DNA of 64,000 nt, taken from positions 33,501-97,500 of the forward strand of contig VWZF01006901.1 in the NCBI GenBank assembly GCA_013396755.1. The letters run 5' to 3'. The stretch comes from Sclerurus mexicanus. Lineage: Eukaryota; Chordata; Aves; Passeriformes; Furnariidae. Positions within the stretch are counted from its first letter, which is position 1. Every line of letters begins with the position of its first letter. The notes beneath the pieces are model-generated. The model saw nothing but the letters and a program-made list of their open reading frames with translations, did not search any database and had not been told where the DNA came from. Shown in pieces: positions 1-14,250 of this stretch. Made by a program: the position numbers and the translations under genes.

Positions 1-2909
1 AGGCAATTCTGGGATGCATAAATTTCTTTGTAACAGACAACATATTCCAAAGCATGTGCTAAACTACCTGCCCACATAGTCATCAAAGTGCACGGTGAAC
101 TTTCATAAATCTCCTGTTACTTTTCCTCAGCTCTTTTTTTCTTGGCTGGTAAGAGTCACAGAGGATTTTTTTCCCTTTAAACATTTCAGTATTTGATATT
201 ACACCAAGGCAGGGTGCTGCCTGCATATTGGGTTAGTTTATGCAATACACTATAAAGTACAAAAATGACATAACAGAAAAGAAAAAAAGAGTTTTCTAAT
301 GTCTGACCTGAAAAAGAAAATGTGAGTACCAAATACCTGATCGCAATTTTTATTAGGCAATTAGCAGATTGCTGTTGTGAAGTAGTGACAAACTTGAGAC
401 ACCTGCAGTCAGTTGGTGAGCGTAGGGATTTGGATTCCCACCCATCTCAATTGCAATAGATTTATATGCTTCAGCTTTGATATTTCCCATGGTTCAGCTT
501 AAAAAAACCCACACATGATAAACAACTGTTCTGTCTCAATTCCTCAAACACCATTGTCAAGGGGTAGCAAAGCATTGCTGAGGAAGGGTCTGTGTAAGAA
601 TATGGCCAGATGGATTTGTGCAGAAATGGATAATTAAGTAATGACCAATTAAAATACAATCTGTAAATCTAATAACAGGAAAATAAATTGTTAAGATAGA
701 TGTTAATTAGTTTTGCATTTGAAATTGTTCACTGCTAATAAAAAACTAGTGTATTTTAATCTCAAATCCTAGTTTACTCTTTATCTTTTCATCTCTGTTA
801 AAAGCTGTATGTCAATTGACACGCATTCACATATACATTCACCTAACTACTTACTGAATAACACTGCAAAAAAAAAGGGACTTCATTTCTGCACAAAACC
901 CTATAGGAATCTGTGCTTTTCAAAAAAAAAGAAAATCTGCAACAGAAAGCTACTGCTAATATAGAAGAAAATGAGACACAAACTATCCTCAGCAAACATC
1001 ACTGGTAAAGCTTCATTAGTATGTATTTTCACATAATTCAATTAGCCAAAATACATACAAATGCTGGCAGTGCTGTTCCCTGCTCAGGGAGCGTCAGTGA
1101 AGCTTTAAACAGATCTGAAACAAAATTGCATAAATGGCATGTAAAGCCCTGTGCATACAAAGATACCTTCAGGGTTCTAATAAATTCATGAAACTTTTTA
1201 AAGTATGATTTCCTAGCAGGCAATCACTTTTAATTAACAGGATCACCTACAGCAACACATGTCCTTCAAAAACTTACATTATTTTTTCTTTTTGAATTTC
1301 AAAGTTTCTGTAGTAAAAGTTGAATAGCTGAGTAGCTTAACCTCAAAAGGATTGCAGGCTTTTATGACAGTTATAAACCACTGTGGTGCCTTCTTTATAA
1401 GAAGAAAAGATTCTTAACACAACAGAGAAAGAAGGAAATCTCTTTTTAGTCATAGCTAGAAGCAAGCATTTCCTCCAAAGGTCAGAAAACTTTTCCTCAG
1501 TTAAAGAATATTTTTAAGGACATCGCAGGCTGCTTGTACAAGTAATCTCTGGTAATTTGCTGTATGAATTAAACATATAATTTCCAATATTTATTACTTT
1601 ATATATTTTGGCATTTTCTTTTATTTCCCTGAGCTCTCAGTATACGGTTTTGGTAAACATGGGGTTGAACTGGTGAAACTGGCCTCTATAATGAGCTTTA
1701 CACTACAGAGAGCAATGGGAAGCTTATCTTTTTATTAAAAAAAAATTATCCTAGTTTACTGAGCACATCTTTTAGGCTGCATGTTTGAGGTGGTGCTTTC
1801 CACTTGCTTAGAAACGCATTTCCACGTTCCAAATCTGGCTGGTCTTCTTCCCTGCAGATTTAAAGTGACAAAATATTCCATATTTTGAGTTTGAGAGAAA
1901 ATAACAGGAAAAGCATGGTAATAATGTTGATAGATTTTAAAGGGTCATTCCCCTCTCCAGCCCTCATTTACATGAATCAAGCCATTGATATTGGTACCTG
2001 AGAAACTTGAGCAGGATTTGCATAAATCTATTTAGGAAGAAAGACAATAAGAGTATGTTGTGCCTGGTTTGGTCCAGGAGGTTTTACAGGCTGTAATGGC
2101 TTGGATGCTATGTATCATTTAACAGTGACCAGTGGTAAATATATTTTCTTTCCGAGAGTTTGCAGCTTTCTTCCAGGTGACCATTCATTTAGAACACAGG
2201 GAAAGTGGTAGAGGTTGAATTTTGGGGGCTTAATAGAACAGTCAGCCTCATGTCGGTGATATGGAAGATGTCTTGTGTGAAAGCAGTGGCACATTTTTCT
2301 TAGATGCATTTTCTGACTTTCAGGAGAATAGACATGGTAAAACTCTGGGAGTGGAGAGGGGAACAAGCACTCTTGGAACATTTGAAAGTCTTACTCAAGA
2401 ATTAGTTCTAAGGCATAGATGGGTTTCTAAGAGGACCAAAAGAGTAAAAAGCCTGTTTATGGATCAAACAGCCTTTCTGGCTAAAAGGAGCAGGGTGCTT
2501 ACAGTGCACCTGTATTTGAAATGAATATGTAAGTCATATGCCACATAGCACTGTCCATGCTATAAATGATTATGTCATGTAAATACCAAGGTGCTCATAA
2601 TGCTAAGCATCATTCAGGTGAATGTGCACCCTGTGCTTACACACAGGGGTATCTCTGCCACGGTGTGGGCACCCTTTCATGGCACACCAGCCAAGGGCAG
2701 GTTCTGCATATCCTCCTGACTTGGCACAGTGCCTTCCACAATCTGCAGTGGGGTGTTTCAGCTCTTTACTGCTCCTCTTCAAATTCTCTCTTTTTAAGCA
2801 GTCTCTCTCATCACAAATTATTCCTAAGGCTACCTTCCCACCAGTGGCTGTCCCATCTCTTGTCTTGGGTTAGGCTCATCCTGCTTTCAAGCAGAAGCTT
2901 ACAGGAAAT

Positions 2910-3080
2910 GCCATGCCCCTGGGACTTTGGGCAGGTCCCCTCTTGTGTTTGCTTTCTACCTGTTATCATCTCTTCTGTTTAGACCTTGTTAGGCTGCCTT
3001 TGGAGCAGTGGTTCATTCCTCTTCTGTGCTTGCACAGCACCCAATAAAGGGTGCTTTTGTCTTGGTGGAGACCTCTAGTT
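2910..3080 (+). mobile_element. Ancient MIR-type SINE remnant
   Basis: A GACTTTGGGCAGGTCCCCT block is followed by a CTGTTTAGACC...GGAGCAG...CTTCTGTGCTTGCACAGCACC series and GGTGGAGACCTCTAG. These match in order the core and tail of amniote MIR (MIR1_Amn-like) elements. Highly diverged. Confidence 0.6.
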
Positions 3081-6000
3081 TTTAAAAAGACCAAACACAA
3101 GAGATTTACTGCTAGGAATAAAGTAACATTTCTCTGTATGGGGAATGCTAATGTGTTGTTATTTGTAAAGGCATATAAAACGTTAGTTTGCAGTCATTAA
3201 ACACAAACAGTTACTCTGCTGAAAATACTTCTAATCAGTTCAATAGACTGAATTTTGCTTTAATTTTTATTGAGATTGATGAGGCCTTGTGTGCAGGTAT
3301 GCTGTCTGTCTACTTTTATGGTGCAAAGCGTAACCCATGTTTGGTATACAATGTGTGTGTGCAGTTGTGTATGTAGCATTGACATGGATTACTGTATATT
3401 TTACTGTAGCCAGCAGCTGGATTATAAAGGACAACCACTGGACAATTAAAAAACATTCAGAAGGACACAGCCGCAGTGTAATCATCAAGATATGCCCAAA
3501 TAAATTAGCATCATGCAAAGTTAGGCAATGTTTAATTCATAGATTGTGCCTATATTTAGCCATCATTATTTGCAATATAATCCATTCATTCATTGAAGGT
3601 TAATGCCAAGTCTTTCTTCTGGGTATTTGGTACATGTGTCACAGGACAGTGTAGCCCTTTTGATTTCCACGTACCAGTTGTACTGAATTTGCTGTAAAAA
3701 TATATGTGCTTGTTGGTGGGTGTGCACATTCAAGCCTGCCTGTTGTAAGCACAAGTCAACAAAAACAGAGAGATTTCCCAAACCGTTGTTGAGACACCTT
3801 CTGTCATCCCATTTTTCCTGGGAGAGACAACAGACACAGAAGAAATACTAATATTGGCTTATGAAAGAACAGTTTCACTGCCTTCACAAAGAGAATGTTG
3901 TTGATTTTGCAAAGGTACACATAAAGGATAGTGACCAAAGAGAAGGCAAATTACCATTCACTTTGGGGGCACTTCATAAGTAGAGGAGGAAAGTCTCACA
4001 GGGCACCACAGAAAGAAACCCTTTGAAAATTATGTGAAATGTGAGAACAGGATTGGGGAACAGAAAGAAAGGAATCGAAACAGCAGTTTGAGTGGAGACA
4101 TTAAAAAGTGAATGTCCTGAGACCATATCTGGGAAATAATGTTTTTTATCTGGTGCTGATGTGATCAAAAATAGAGCTGGTCTGATTGAATGGAGAATAT
4201 GAATGGCCTAACCAGGTTGAACAGGTAAATTAAACTGTTCTTCTGCAGAGAAGCTGGACTGGATTATGTAGAAATTTAATATATTTTTGACAAGGTCTTG
4301 AAGGACTGTGATTTGGAATTAGTGACAAGGTTTTGAAGGAGAAGTACTTTCATAAAGATCACACTGTCTAGGGATATGGCTGGTGCCAATCATTTTGATA
4401 GCTAAGCACAGGAGAGCCTGAATGTGAAAGGTGCTGAGTACACACACACACAGATCTTGTTCACTTCATAGGGTATTATTTTTTTCCTGGTCCTCGACAC
4501 TTGAGAATCAGGCCCTTGATTTCCTACCATTAAGGAACTACAATGTTACTGCAAATGAGGAAGGACAACTCATAAAATCTTACATGTGGACAAAATCGCT
4601 AAGTTTTCTTGGAAAAAAGATGAGATCTTTTATTCAGAAGATAAAACTCAACATTGTAGAATTATCCTGGTTGCTTAAAAATGCAGAAGATGAAGGGCGC
4701 ATCTATAAAGCTGTCCAGGCAGTGTTCATCTGACCAAACACCTGTATTTCTACATAATCTTCCAGAATTAGGGAAGGTCTCAGAAAGAAAGGCTTCACTG
4801 GTGTGTCAGACTTTTGACTCAGATGAAGTCTGCACCCACCTCTTTTGCATGTCTGATTCCACCTCTCTCTCCTCTCTGTTGGTCATGCCCTCTATCCTAT
4901 CTAATCTTATTGGGGCCAGTTAGATTTCTGGTTCTTTGTGACCTTTCCTCAAGATATTGGAGAGCGCTGTGTGGTAGATGATACTACTGACAGAGTAAAT
5001 TAATCTTACAGATAATGGTCACAGCAGCAAAAGGGATCTCCTGCACAAAGTGATTCTTCTCCATGGTCAGTCCATTTCCCTGATGATACCTTCCTGCAAG
5101 ACAAAGTTTCTGCAATGGATAGAACTGTGCAGAACCAAGTGGGAGAGAGGAAAGCTTTGGAAGAAGAGTATCTACTTCCAGGTCAGGCTAGAAAATTGTT
5201 TGGGTTTTGGTATACAAAAGTTCCTTCTGGTCTGGAGTAAAAGTGTCAGCAAGATAAGGAAAGGCTGGGCACACTCTCTCTGAGGTGGACTTAACTATTG
5301 CACTGGTCAACTGGGCAGTTTTAGAGAAAAGAGTGACTGGTACCTCTGGAATAGACAAAGCAGTCATTTGGTTTTCTTGGACAGAAGGAAAAGCGGGAGA
5401 GCTGGGAGACAGGCAATTGCTGCAGCTGGGCCAATGAGGACTGGGTATCACCTTAACACCAGTCAACACCTACCCCATGGATCTGTGATCATCGGTATCC
5501 CCTGGAGCTACGAGTGCTTCCCCTCTGCTTCTCAAAAGTACATGTTAGTACATACATGCCAATAGTTCTTATTTGTTCGCTCTTAGGCTTGCAATGAGCA
5601 TGGCTTTAACTCTTCCATGAAGGTTCAATAACTGAACACACCCATGGCCTGTAAGCTATTGCATGGTGAGTGAAGTTCTTTTTTAACTGTCAGTCTAAGA
5701 GGGCTTGAGGTATTGCACCTCTGGTTGGCTTCTCCACTGTTAGGAGGGAAGAGCATGAGAAGATTTTCATGGAAGCTCACTCTCAGATCATATTTGGTTC
5801 TTATTTCTTTTTGAGTAAAGAAAGCTATGCCAAAAAAAGTCCTTTCTCCACAAACTGCCTGTGGCTGTCCCAGAGATTATCAACTATAGGTGCCATATTT
5901 TCCAGTGGCAAAAGGTGGTCTGCACAGATTGAAGGAGGAAGGTCAAACCCCTCATGTACTTATATTCCTAGAGAACCAACTACCTAAATGTGCAAAATGG

Positions 6001-6234
6001 GTAAAATAAAAATAATCAATGAGCTGAAACTCACTTGTAGCTGTTTAAAATTGAAAACTATTGCAGCAACACTATGAAGTACAGACCAGGAACCATTTTT
6101 TTCATCATTTCCAGAAAGACCAAGTGAAGGCATCCAATCCAGGGAAACAAATATTGAAGGTCTGCCTGAAAACACTGAGGGATGCCTATGATCTCTTCTA
6201 GTAGATACTTGGAGAAGGCACATGTATTTCACTC

Positions 6235-6310
6235 TTCTGGTGTGTAAGCTTAGTAAGTCACTTTGCCTCTATGCTTCTCTTTCCAATGCCACTTTCTGTA
6301 TATCTTTTAT
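6235..6310 (+). mobile_element. Short MIR-like SINE remnant
   Basis: The piece AGTAAGTCACTTTGCCTCTATGC is close to the conserved MIR core for the central 35-40 bases. The flanks are too diverged to extend it. Confidence 0.45.
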
Positions 6311-8430
6311 TTTTTTATTGCTAGTCCTTTGCATGAGAGATCATCTATTGCCTTGAGTTGGTACAGTAGCTAGAAGAACTGGAACATAACCCCACGTGCA
6401 GCTTCCTGTGTTGGTAGAAATTTTCATGTCAACCAATTTCTTAAGACTTGAGAAAGTCCAGCTTTTCTGACTGAGAGTGGAATTTTCCTTAAAACTCAGA
6501 GAGGTAAAACAAGTTTTGGGTACTTTCCTGCCCATATATTAAAATAAATTTAAATTTAGATAAAAATAGTCTTCCTTTACTCCTGCTGATTTTTGTGAAG
6601 GTAGAACACATTGGGTCATATTTTTGCCAATTACACAAGTGCAACCCACATCTACATCATCTCCACTGATTTTACTTCTTATGACTTTATGTCTTTAGGT
6701 TGCAAAGCATTTATCTTTGAGCTTGGTACTTAGGCATGGGCAAATCTGCAATTCCCTTTCCCTTGAGATTTAGTTGGTAAGAATAGGTCAGTGTCCATCC
6801 ACCATGAGACACAGCCTGACCTAGTGTGTTTAAAGTAAATAGATGAAGCAAGTAATTCTGGGTCACATCATGGAACATACTTATTGCTTTCTGTGGACTA
6901 ATGACTTGACCTGCTGTCATGGGTTATGTTGTTTTGAAGTAGATGCTGAGGTTTGGTTGGTCGCAGGTAGAGGACCTGAAGAAAAGTGTCTCTTTAAGGG
7001 AAAAATAATCTTCTTAGGCTACACCTTATCCTGATTTAATATAGATTACATGTTAGCCACCTCAGAGCAGGGATACAGTAATTAGGAAAACAGATCTCAG
7101 TCTGACAAGATAATGCAGGTGGAGGAAAGGAATAGCAGAACAAAGGTGGCAACAAAGTTTCTTTTTACAGATTCCAACAAAAAGAAAAAAAGATACCAAT
7201 AGCTTTAGGGCAGGATACATTTCTAATCAGGATTTAAATCCTGAATGAATGAATGCTAATGAATTATTATTCCTTTCCTATACTAATTGAGTGTTTCACA
7301 GCACCCTCTAGAGAGTCCAGCCAGAACACTGTCGTGCTTGTACACAGTTTGTATGGTTTTCTGCTATCTCCATTATCTCACTGTTTTGTAGGGGCAACAG
7401 CTTTTTGATACTTAGACATCAAAGTGCTTGGAAACAGATGAAATCAGTTGTTACCTCAGTAGACCAGCTGGTTCTGAGGAGAATGGTGCTCAGTCTTAAC
7501 TTACAGTCATCTTATTTTTCTGGTTCATCTGAAAGTTACTTTAATGTTTAATTTACTTGATTTAATGCTACCAAGAAACAGAAATGGAAAAAATCTGTAG
7601 AAGAGGACTGAGGAATTAAGGACAGGAATGATTCACGAATGTTTTTAAGTAACAGGAGGCTGTCTCTTCTCTAAAGATGCCTCACTGCAGCAAGGAGAAA
7701 TACTAAGAAAAGTATTTCAATTTCTGCTTGTTTTTGCATGGCTGAGAGCCTGGATATTTAAATTGATGCAGGGAAAAAAAGGCTGTGGCATGTGTGCAAG
7801 TATCAGCCACAATATAGCTGAGCAGCAGTAAAGCTAGTGCATGAATTAAAGAACATGTAAAAGGAAATAAAAGGATCTGCCTAGAGATCAAATGTGGCAT
7901 TTCTACAGAACCTTATTCAAAATGGATACAAATGCATCAGTTCCTCAGAATTATAGGTGAATCAAAGGAAAATTACATCCAGAAAGATAAAGCAATCAAC
8001 CAGCAGCCTTACCATGTGAGAGGCAGAGATGCAACTTTGAAGCTTCCCGTATGGCTTGCCAAAGAACCAGATGTTGCAGGTGGAACAATGTCCTTTCTGG
8101 CTTAGCATCTGGTTCCTGTCGTTCTGATCCGTAGAAAAAGGACATGCGGAAGGATGTGGTAAAAATCATTTTTTAACTTCATTTAAGAAAAGAGTGCTAT
8201 TGCTTTTGTAATAAAATCATATTTGAAATGAACATTTTTCTCCAGAAGTGGAGACTATCACAGACAAATTAATATGGGATCTTTACTTTTTACTGCAGTG
8301 TGCTTAATTCCTTTGAATCTTGAACAACTAATTTCTTGGCCAATATGAGTTTATGTAGCCCCAAAGGGTAACATAACCCAGAAAAATCATCCTGCTTCAC
8401 ATTTGAGGACAAGTGTTAACTATTTGTCAG

Positions 8431-8612
8431 AGCAAGGATTTGGGATTTATAGACCCTTGGTTCCATCCTTGACCCTGTCACTCTCACAGGCATTTTGCAG
8501 CCTGAATGTACCCTAGGTTATCCTCAGCTCTTTAAAGATATAATGGTGATCAACTTCCTTAGATATGTGGATAAAATAATACCAATCTATAAAAGGTCTT
8601 GAGATTTCTGGG
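8431..8612 (+). mobile_element. Near full-length MIR-type SINE remnant
   Basis: Ordered matches to MIR: a box-B-like CCCTTGGTTCCATCC, then TCACTCTCACAGGCATTTTGC, CTCAGCTCTTTAAAGATA, AATAATACCAATCTATAAAA and the tail GGTCTTGAGATTTCTGGG. The order and spacing cover most of an amniote MIR element. Strongly diverged, no coding role. Confidence 0.65.
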
Positions 8613-11600
8613 AGTTTGGGTTTTTTGTTTGTTTTTTTTAGGTGTGAAGCAAGTTCAAATTTTGGCCTCTCACAATCTTGGTAATTCCTGCTTAATCTTT
8701 ACTGGTATTTCAGTTTTCCTTGAACAAGACATCACACAGATATATCAAAATAGAAAACCAACCACATCAGTTGTTCTTCCTTCCTTCCTCTCTCATCCTT
8801 TCTCTTCCTCTCTGTACATAGTTCATCTCCAACAGGAAGAAAAGATGCAGTTGCTGTTGTACTAGGCTACTATAAAACATAATTTGAAGAATTGATTACA
8901 ATTATTCTCCTTTAATTTTGCCTTTATGATGAAGCCTCATTGATAATAATTAAGGTATTTTGGTTGTGTACTACTTTATATTGATTGGTTAATCTGTGTT
9001 TTGCTCTTACTTGAGTACTTTCCACCATCAATGCTGAGTTTTCAGCATGTGAGAATGGTAACAGTGCTGCTGCAAAAAGGCCTGTAGATTTAGGATATAA
9101 TGTCAGGTTCACAAAGAGGACATTGCTAAGCAGATCGCAAGGCAAATGACAGGAAGTATGAGTGCAAATGAGTTGATCACTCTGTCAGAATCCAATCTGA
9201 TGTGGTTGCTGGATCCTTGTGATAGTTTACAGTGAAGGACAGAAGGCACATTTCTTGGGTGTTTTTTCTCATGGTGCACCATCCATCAGGCCAACAAAGT
9301 CTCAGTTTGAGGTCAGTTTTATTATTTTAAATCCAAAAATGTTTTATATTACTCCAGAAGCTATAAAAAATAATATTGCTTCAAACATCCCCCCCGACCA
9401 CTGGAAAGGGGCTCATGAAACTCCATATATGCAGCCCTGTAGGCAGTGTCACATAAAATATAATATGACATAGTAACATAACAGACACTGACAGGTTATC
9501 CAACTGCTTGCAGCAAGAAGGCAAGTATCTTAGCACCACTGGCACATCATTATAGAAATTACCAGTGAGCTATTGTCTACTGCAGGTTTCAGAAGGTGCC
9601 TCTGGGGAAAGGAGTGGGGTTTTTGAGAGGAGTCATTTTGTGAGAGCAGATCCCACTGTAACTGGGCCACCAAACAGAGATTAGCAATCAATGAATTTGT
9701 AACATTGAGAAAACTGGTGGCTGGGAGAATCCACAGTGATGCTTGCACAAAACCTTGAAAGGATTTCCTCTTATTATTTCCACATCATGATCACCAAAAT
9801 CAGGCTGATGTTCTACAAGAAGGACTGCTTAATGTTTGTTATAATTTCTAAAAGCAATTACCGCCGTTTACATCTGACCTTTTGGCTTTCACAGTTTAAA
9901 ACAGGTGATGTCCAAGGCTTCTGGCAGAGTCTGGGTGCTTTGATTATATTAATGCAATCAACTTCCTTGTTTTCACCTCTTTCTCAAAGGCCAGAGCTTT
10001 CTGCTTCACTTTTCCCACTAAATAAAAATGTTTCTGACTCTATCCCTCTGTGTTTGTACCCTATGGTTATAAAAAAACTTTCCCAGACTTGGCCGCAGGT
10101 CGTGAGATGAACCTGCCTAAAAATTTCACATCCAATTTCTTCCCAATTGGAGTAAGTATTTGTCTCTAATGTGTAATCTTTTTTTCAGAGAGCGAAAACT
10201 TAAGTCAGAGGCAATGAAGATAGTCAGGCCCTGTGTTCATACATGTTCCTCCATTTAAAAATTATATGGAACTGTATTTGGCATCAATATTATTCACAAA
10301 TTTTAGCAATCTGAGAAATTATCTATACACGCCATTTATAACAATGTTTGCTCCAGTTAAGCCTAAATTGAGAATCTCATTATAGATGAGTTCTTGTGTG
10401 TTTGTGAGTGTGTGTTTTGTTTGTTGTTTTGTTTTGGGTTTTTTTTTCCTGAAAGCAGTTGGTTGATATCATCTTGTCTGATTTTTCAGTGTGGCATATA
10501 AAGATTAAATTAAAACTTTGTACAGAATTCTTTCCAAGTCATATGCTGGTCTGGCTTAGTAAAGCTTATTATTCATCAAGAAACTTTCACAAGTACTAAG
10601 AGAAGTTGTGGGAAACTGCAGCTACACAGTAGTATTTTATAGAAATATTTTCTGTTCAGGAAGTCATTCTATTTTAGTGTTAACAGAGCTGCATATTTTG
10701 CTACCTTCAGGCTCTGCATACTTTCCTTTTCCCACCTGGCAGACAGTCACTCGCTTTGTGCTTCTTTAACCCCTTTCCATCCTGCAACCTGCCTCAGTCC
10801 TCTCACCCTCTCAGAGCTTCTGCATATACCCCATTCCCCATCTTCCCAAGTCTGCAGCTCTCCCTTCTTATCCACCAGGAGCTTATAGTAGTAAATAACA
10901 CGGGGCTGGGCACAGGCGTGACCACTCATACATGACTGTCTGTATTGTTCAACTGCCAGGAAGCTTCGTGGCATGGTTTTAGCTGACAGCCACTAGCACT
11001 CTCCTTAGGCAGTGCTGTAGTTCCCTGGCATTAGCCAGGGACTGTTCCCAGGAGGCACTTTGAACACGGCCACCCTGTTTTGGGGGAAAACAAACTGATG
11101 TATATGGGCACCAGCCATTTCGTTCCACTTGGCCTCTGAACAGAGAAATGTCCAGGGTCTGTTTTATTTAGTCACATTGATACAGCATGTGTGACCATTT
11201 GCCCTCCTTCCCTTCTCAGACCTACTATGCTATTTTGAATACCTCATGTGCCTCTCCACTATGCTATTTAGTGCTATATTTTCACAAATATCTGGTTTAG
11301 GCTGCATTATTAATACTTCTGAGTGCTCAAAAATCATAAGATGCTGCAGCACAGAGAATCATGTCATTGGCTTAAATATTGGAAGATTAAAAATAGTACC
11401 TGTTAGACTCCTTTTATTACCTCTGAGGAATTTTTTGGCAAGAGAGGAGAGATTTTAGGACATATTCTGGTTATGCTTCCAAGCTTTCCTCTGCATCATT
11501 GATGGAAATTACCTTTTTATTATTAAATGAGAGTAGAGATTCTCAGCAAATCATATGATCCCACGAGTAGGGGCTTTAACATTGCTACAGTTGGCAGGAA

Positions 11601-14084
11601 TAATTCAGAATAGAGGGATATCATTAGCATTATCCCTGATCTTCCAGTTGTCAGAGGTACATGGAAGGGGTCTTGGCCCTAAAGCCAACTTTACCCAAAA
11701 CCCCCTGGAATGTGCCACCATAAACACAGGTTTAGGCTGTGTTTGCATGGCATAGTGCAATGCCATGTAGAGAAACTGCATTTTGTCAATTAGAGCAAGT
11801 TTGGGTATCTTCATATGGCACTGTATTTGTTCACTGTAGATATACTCATTACTTTCATTCAGCCTCTGCCAGAGTTTTCGTTGTGTGTGATAATGAAGGG
11901 GTCCCTTTGTTCCATGTTAGCTGCTGCTGCAGAGGGTAATGGACCGTGTTCAGGCAAGTCTGCTGCACTGACCTCCAGTGCAACTCCCAACATACTTGAA
12001 AAATAAATGGCTAAATCCACTGAAGCATCAAAGCATTGATTTGGGAGCTTAAACTTCATGCTCCTGTTTGGAAATTTAAAACTTTTGTGCAGAAGTGAAG
12101 GAAAAGTATGGTTGCATTTGTGCTCTTATTAGTGGACACTGAAATATTTTTCCCAAGTGCCTATTGTCAGAGTGAATCCGCATAACTGATTTCAAAGCTT
12201 AGAGGCACAGTTTCTCACCCATGTGGATGTTCTAACCGTAAAACTTGATATTGAAAACAGAAAAGAATTACTGGATGTTGATCTTCTCGAATATAGTCTA
12301 GAAAACAAAGAACACTGTTCAGTCAGACCTGTGAAGTTTAACACCTGGTATCTGGAAAACACCACACATAAACACATATATAGACAAATAAAAGGAAACC
12401 ACGAGTAAGCAGGGAATAACACCTTCCTCTCTTCAGATAAATAGTTGCATCTGAGCTATAGCAGCTTACTGAAGCATGAAGTTAGTGAAGCAGGGCACAT
12501 AATTCATGTTTCAGGCCATTAGAATGAATTGAGTCTCCACAACTTTATAGAAACATCATCTCTTTAGCTCCATTTAAGCTCTATGCTCAGTCTCAGTGAA
12601 TGCAAAAAAGAACTCTAGCAAACGGCATTTTCTTAAAAGCAATAAATACTCTCATGGTCTTAATTTTAGAGATGGTTTCTTAAATGATGCCTTTGAGTCT
12701 TGGAAGAATGTAAATGGCATGAAATGCAGTAAGGACAACTGCAAAAATCCATACAGCAAGTAATGAGAAACAATGGTATCCTCTTCCAGGGAGTGGGCTA
12801 AATCATCAGACCTGCAGAAGAAGTGGACCTTGCACTTCCTCCAGTAATTTCCACCTCTTCTTCAGAAACAGAAGCATAGCTGTATCACAAGTAGCTAAAC
12901 ATGATGAAAGCTCAGGCTCTTGTCTGGGCTCTTAAAAAAATGCATAAACCTCCTAGCTCCTTTTGGTGAATAAAATGTCACCCCCACCAGTGAGCTTGTT
13001 TAGGTGCTGTGCTTCTTCATCCTGACACCAATATTATTCCTTACTTAGACCACAGTGTTGGTCACTTTTCTATATTTACAGACTATAGACAAACGACTTC
13101 CTGTTGCACTGTAAACAATAACTAGGCTTTCATTGTGCCATATTTTTCACAATGGCTTCTGAATCACGAGCCAAGATTCTCCTTAAGGCTATCCTTGGTG
13201 ATACATTTGGTGAAGAACAGTAATATCAAGATGGGTTTGGTTTTGTTTTTTATGTATTCTGATGGCTGTGCAGTATCCATGTGGCACTGATGAGCACACA
13301 GAGCCCTCATGGTGTTTGCACGGTCACGTTAGAGGGGGTTGCCAACACTGGCATAGTGCAGGCTAGTGGGAAAAGCAGCAGAGTATGACTTTTTAAGGGT
13401 TTAATTCTGTTTTCTCAAGGATTTGCTGATGTAGGCAAAAATACTTGTCCCTGAGTGTCAGTTGGCCTGTGTTCAAAAGACTTGTCTTGTGGAATGTCCC
13501 GAAAATTAGACTTGTTTAAGAGATATTTGCAGGATTCTGAGAAGGAAGATGCTGGAGAAGTGTGAGGATTCATTACACTGTGCTATCTGTCTGTGTTCTA
13601 TAGAAATGGCATCACCCCCTAAGAATAGATTGTGCAAAGTTACCTTGGAGTTACCAAACAGCAGGAGATATTTACCGCACAATTTCATTAAGAACTGTGA
13701 GTGTGACTCTGGCATGTGGGATGATGTAGTGAAAACTTGTGTAGTCCCCCACGGCATGAGAAATAAATGCCTTAGCCTAAAATTGTGACTTCAGATTAAA
13801 GTGTCACATGCAGTTATTTGGTTTCAGAAGTTACTCAGAATGAAAACACATTTATTAGAGTAAGTGCAATCTATATCTGATAAATGGGAACACATCTGGT
13901 CCATATCCCTGATACAAACCCCTCAGTATTAATTATATTGATGGTTAAAGCTGAGGAGTGAGTCGAACATTATTTATAGTGATCTTTGCTAAGTAAATAA
14001 TTTTAAAAATGGCTTTCTAAATGTAACATTTCCCTTTTAAGAAGCCCTACAGAATTAAAGAGGCTTTACAATGGAACATGAAAC

Positions 14085-14250
14085 ATATTGCACAGGGAGA
14101 GACAGAAGCTTGCTTGATTAATGCGCACGATTATCAGCGATGCAAATCACTTTCATTTATTAAGTCTTGTTTAATATCCTAATGAAGGCTTCCTGAGCAG
14201 ATTTGATAATTCCAGAGAAAGTGACTGTGAACTAATGCCCTTTCAACATG
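14085..14250. promoter_or_regulatory. Candidate conserved non-coding element with POU octamer
   Basis: Contains a perfect octamer ATGCAAAT at 14140-14147, a GATTAAT homeodomain-type site just upstream and several TAAT cores, with no stop-free frame or repeat similarity. This fits a developmental enhancer near a gene like PROX1 but is inferred from motifs alone. Confidence 0.3.

Larger units (their letters stand above)
1..8430. other. Intergenic sequence, no gene seen
   Basis: AT-rich unique sequence holding only two MIR remnants (2910-3080, 6235-6310). The open frames are at most about 138 codons, lie in overlapping frames and match no family I know. A POU-type ATTTGCAT occurs at 2016-2023, without supporting context. 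Confidence 0.6.

Noticed and set aside
4288..4340. Spaced direct repeat (TGACAAGGT and TTGAAGGA words twice, 35 bases apart)
   Set aside because: Short and isolated; compatible with local slippage or chance.
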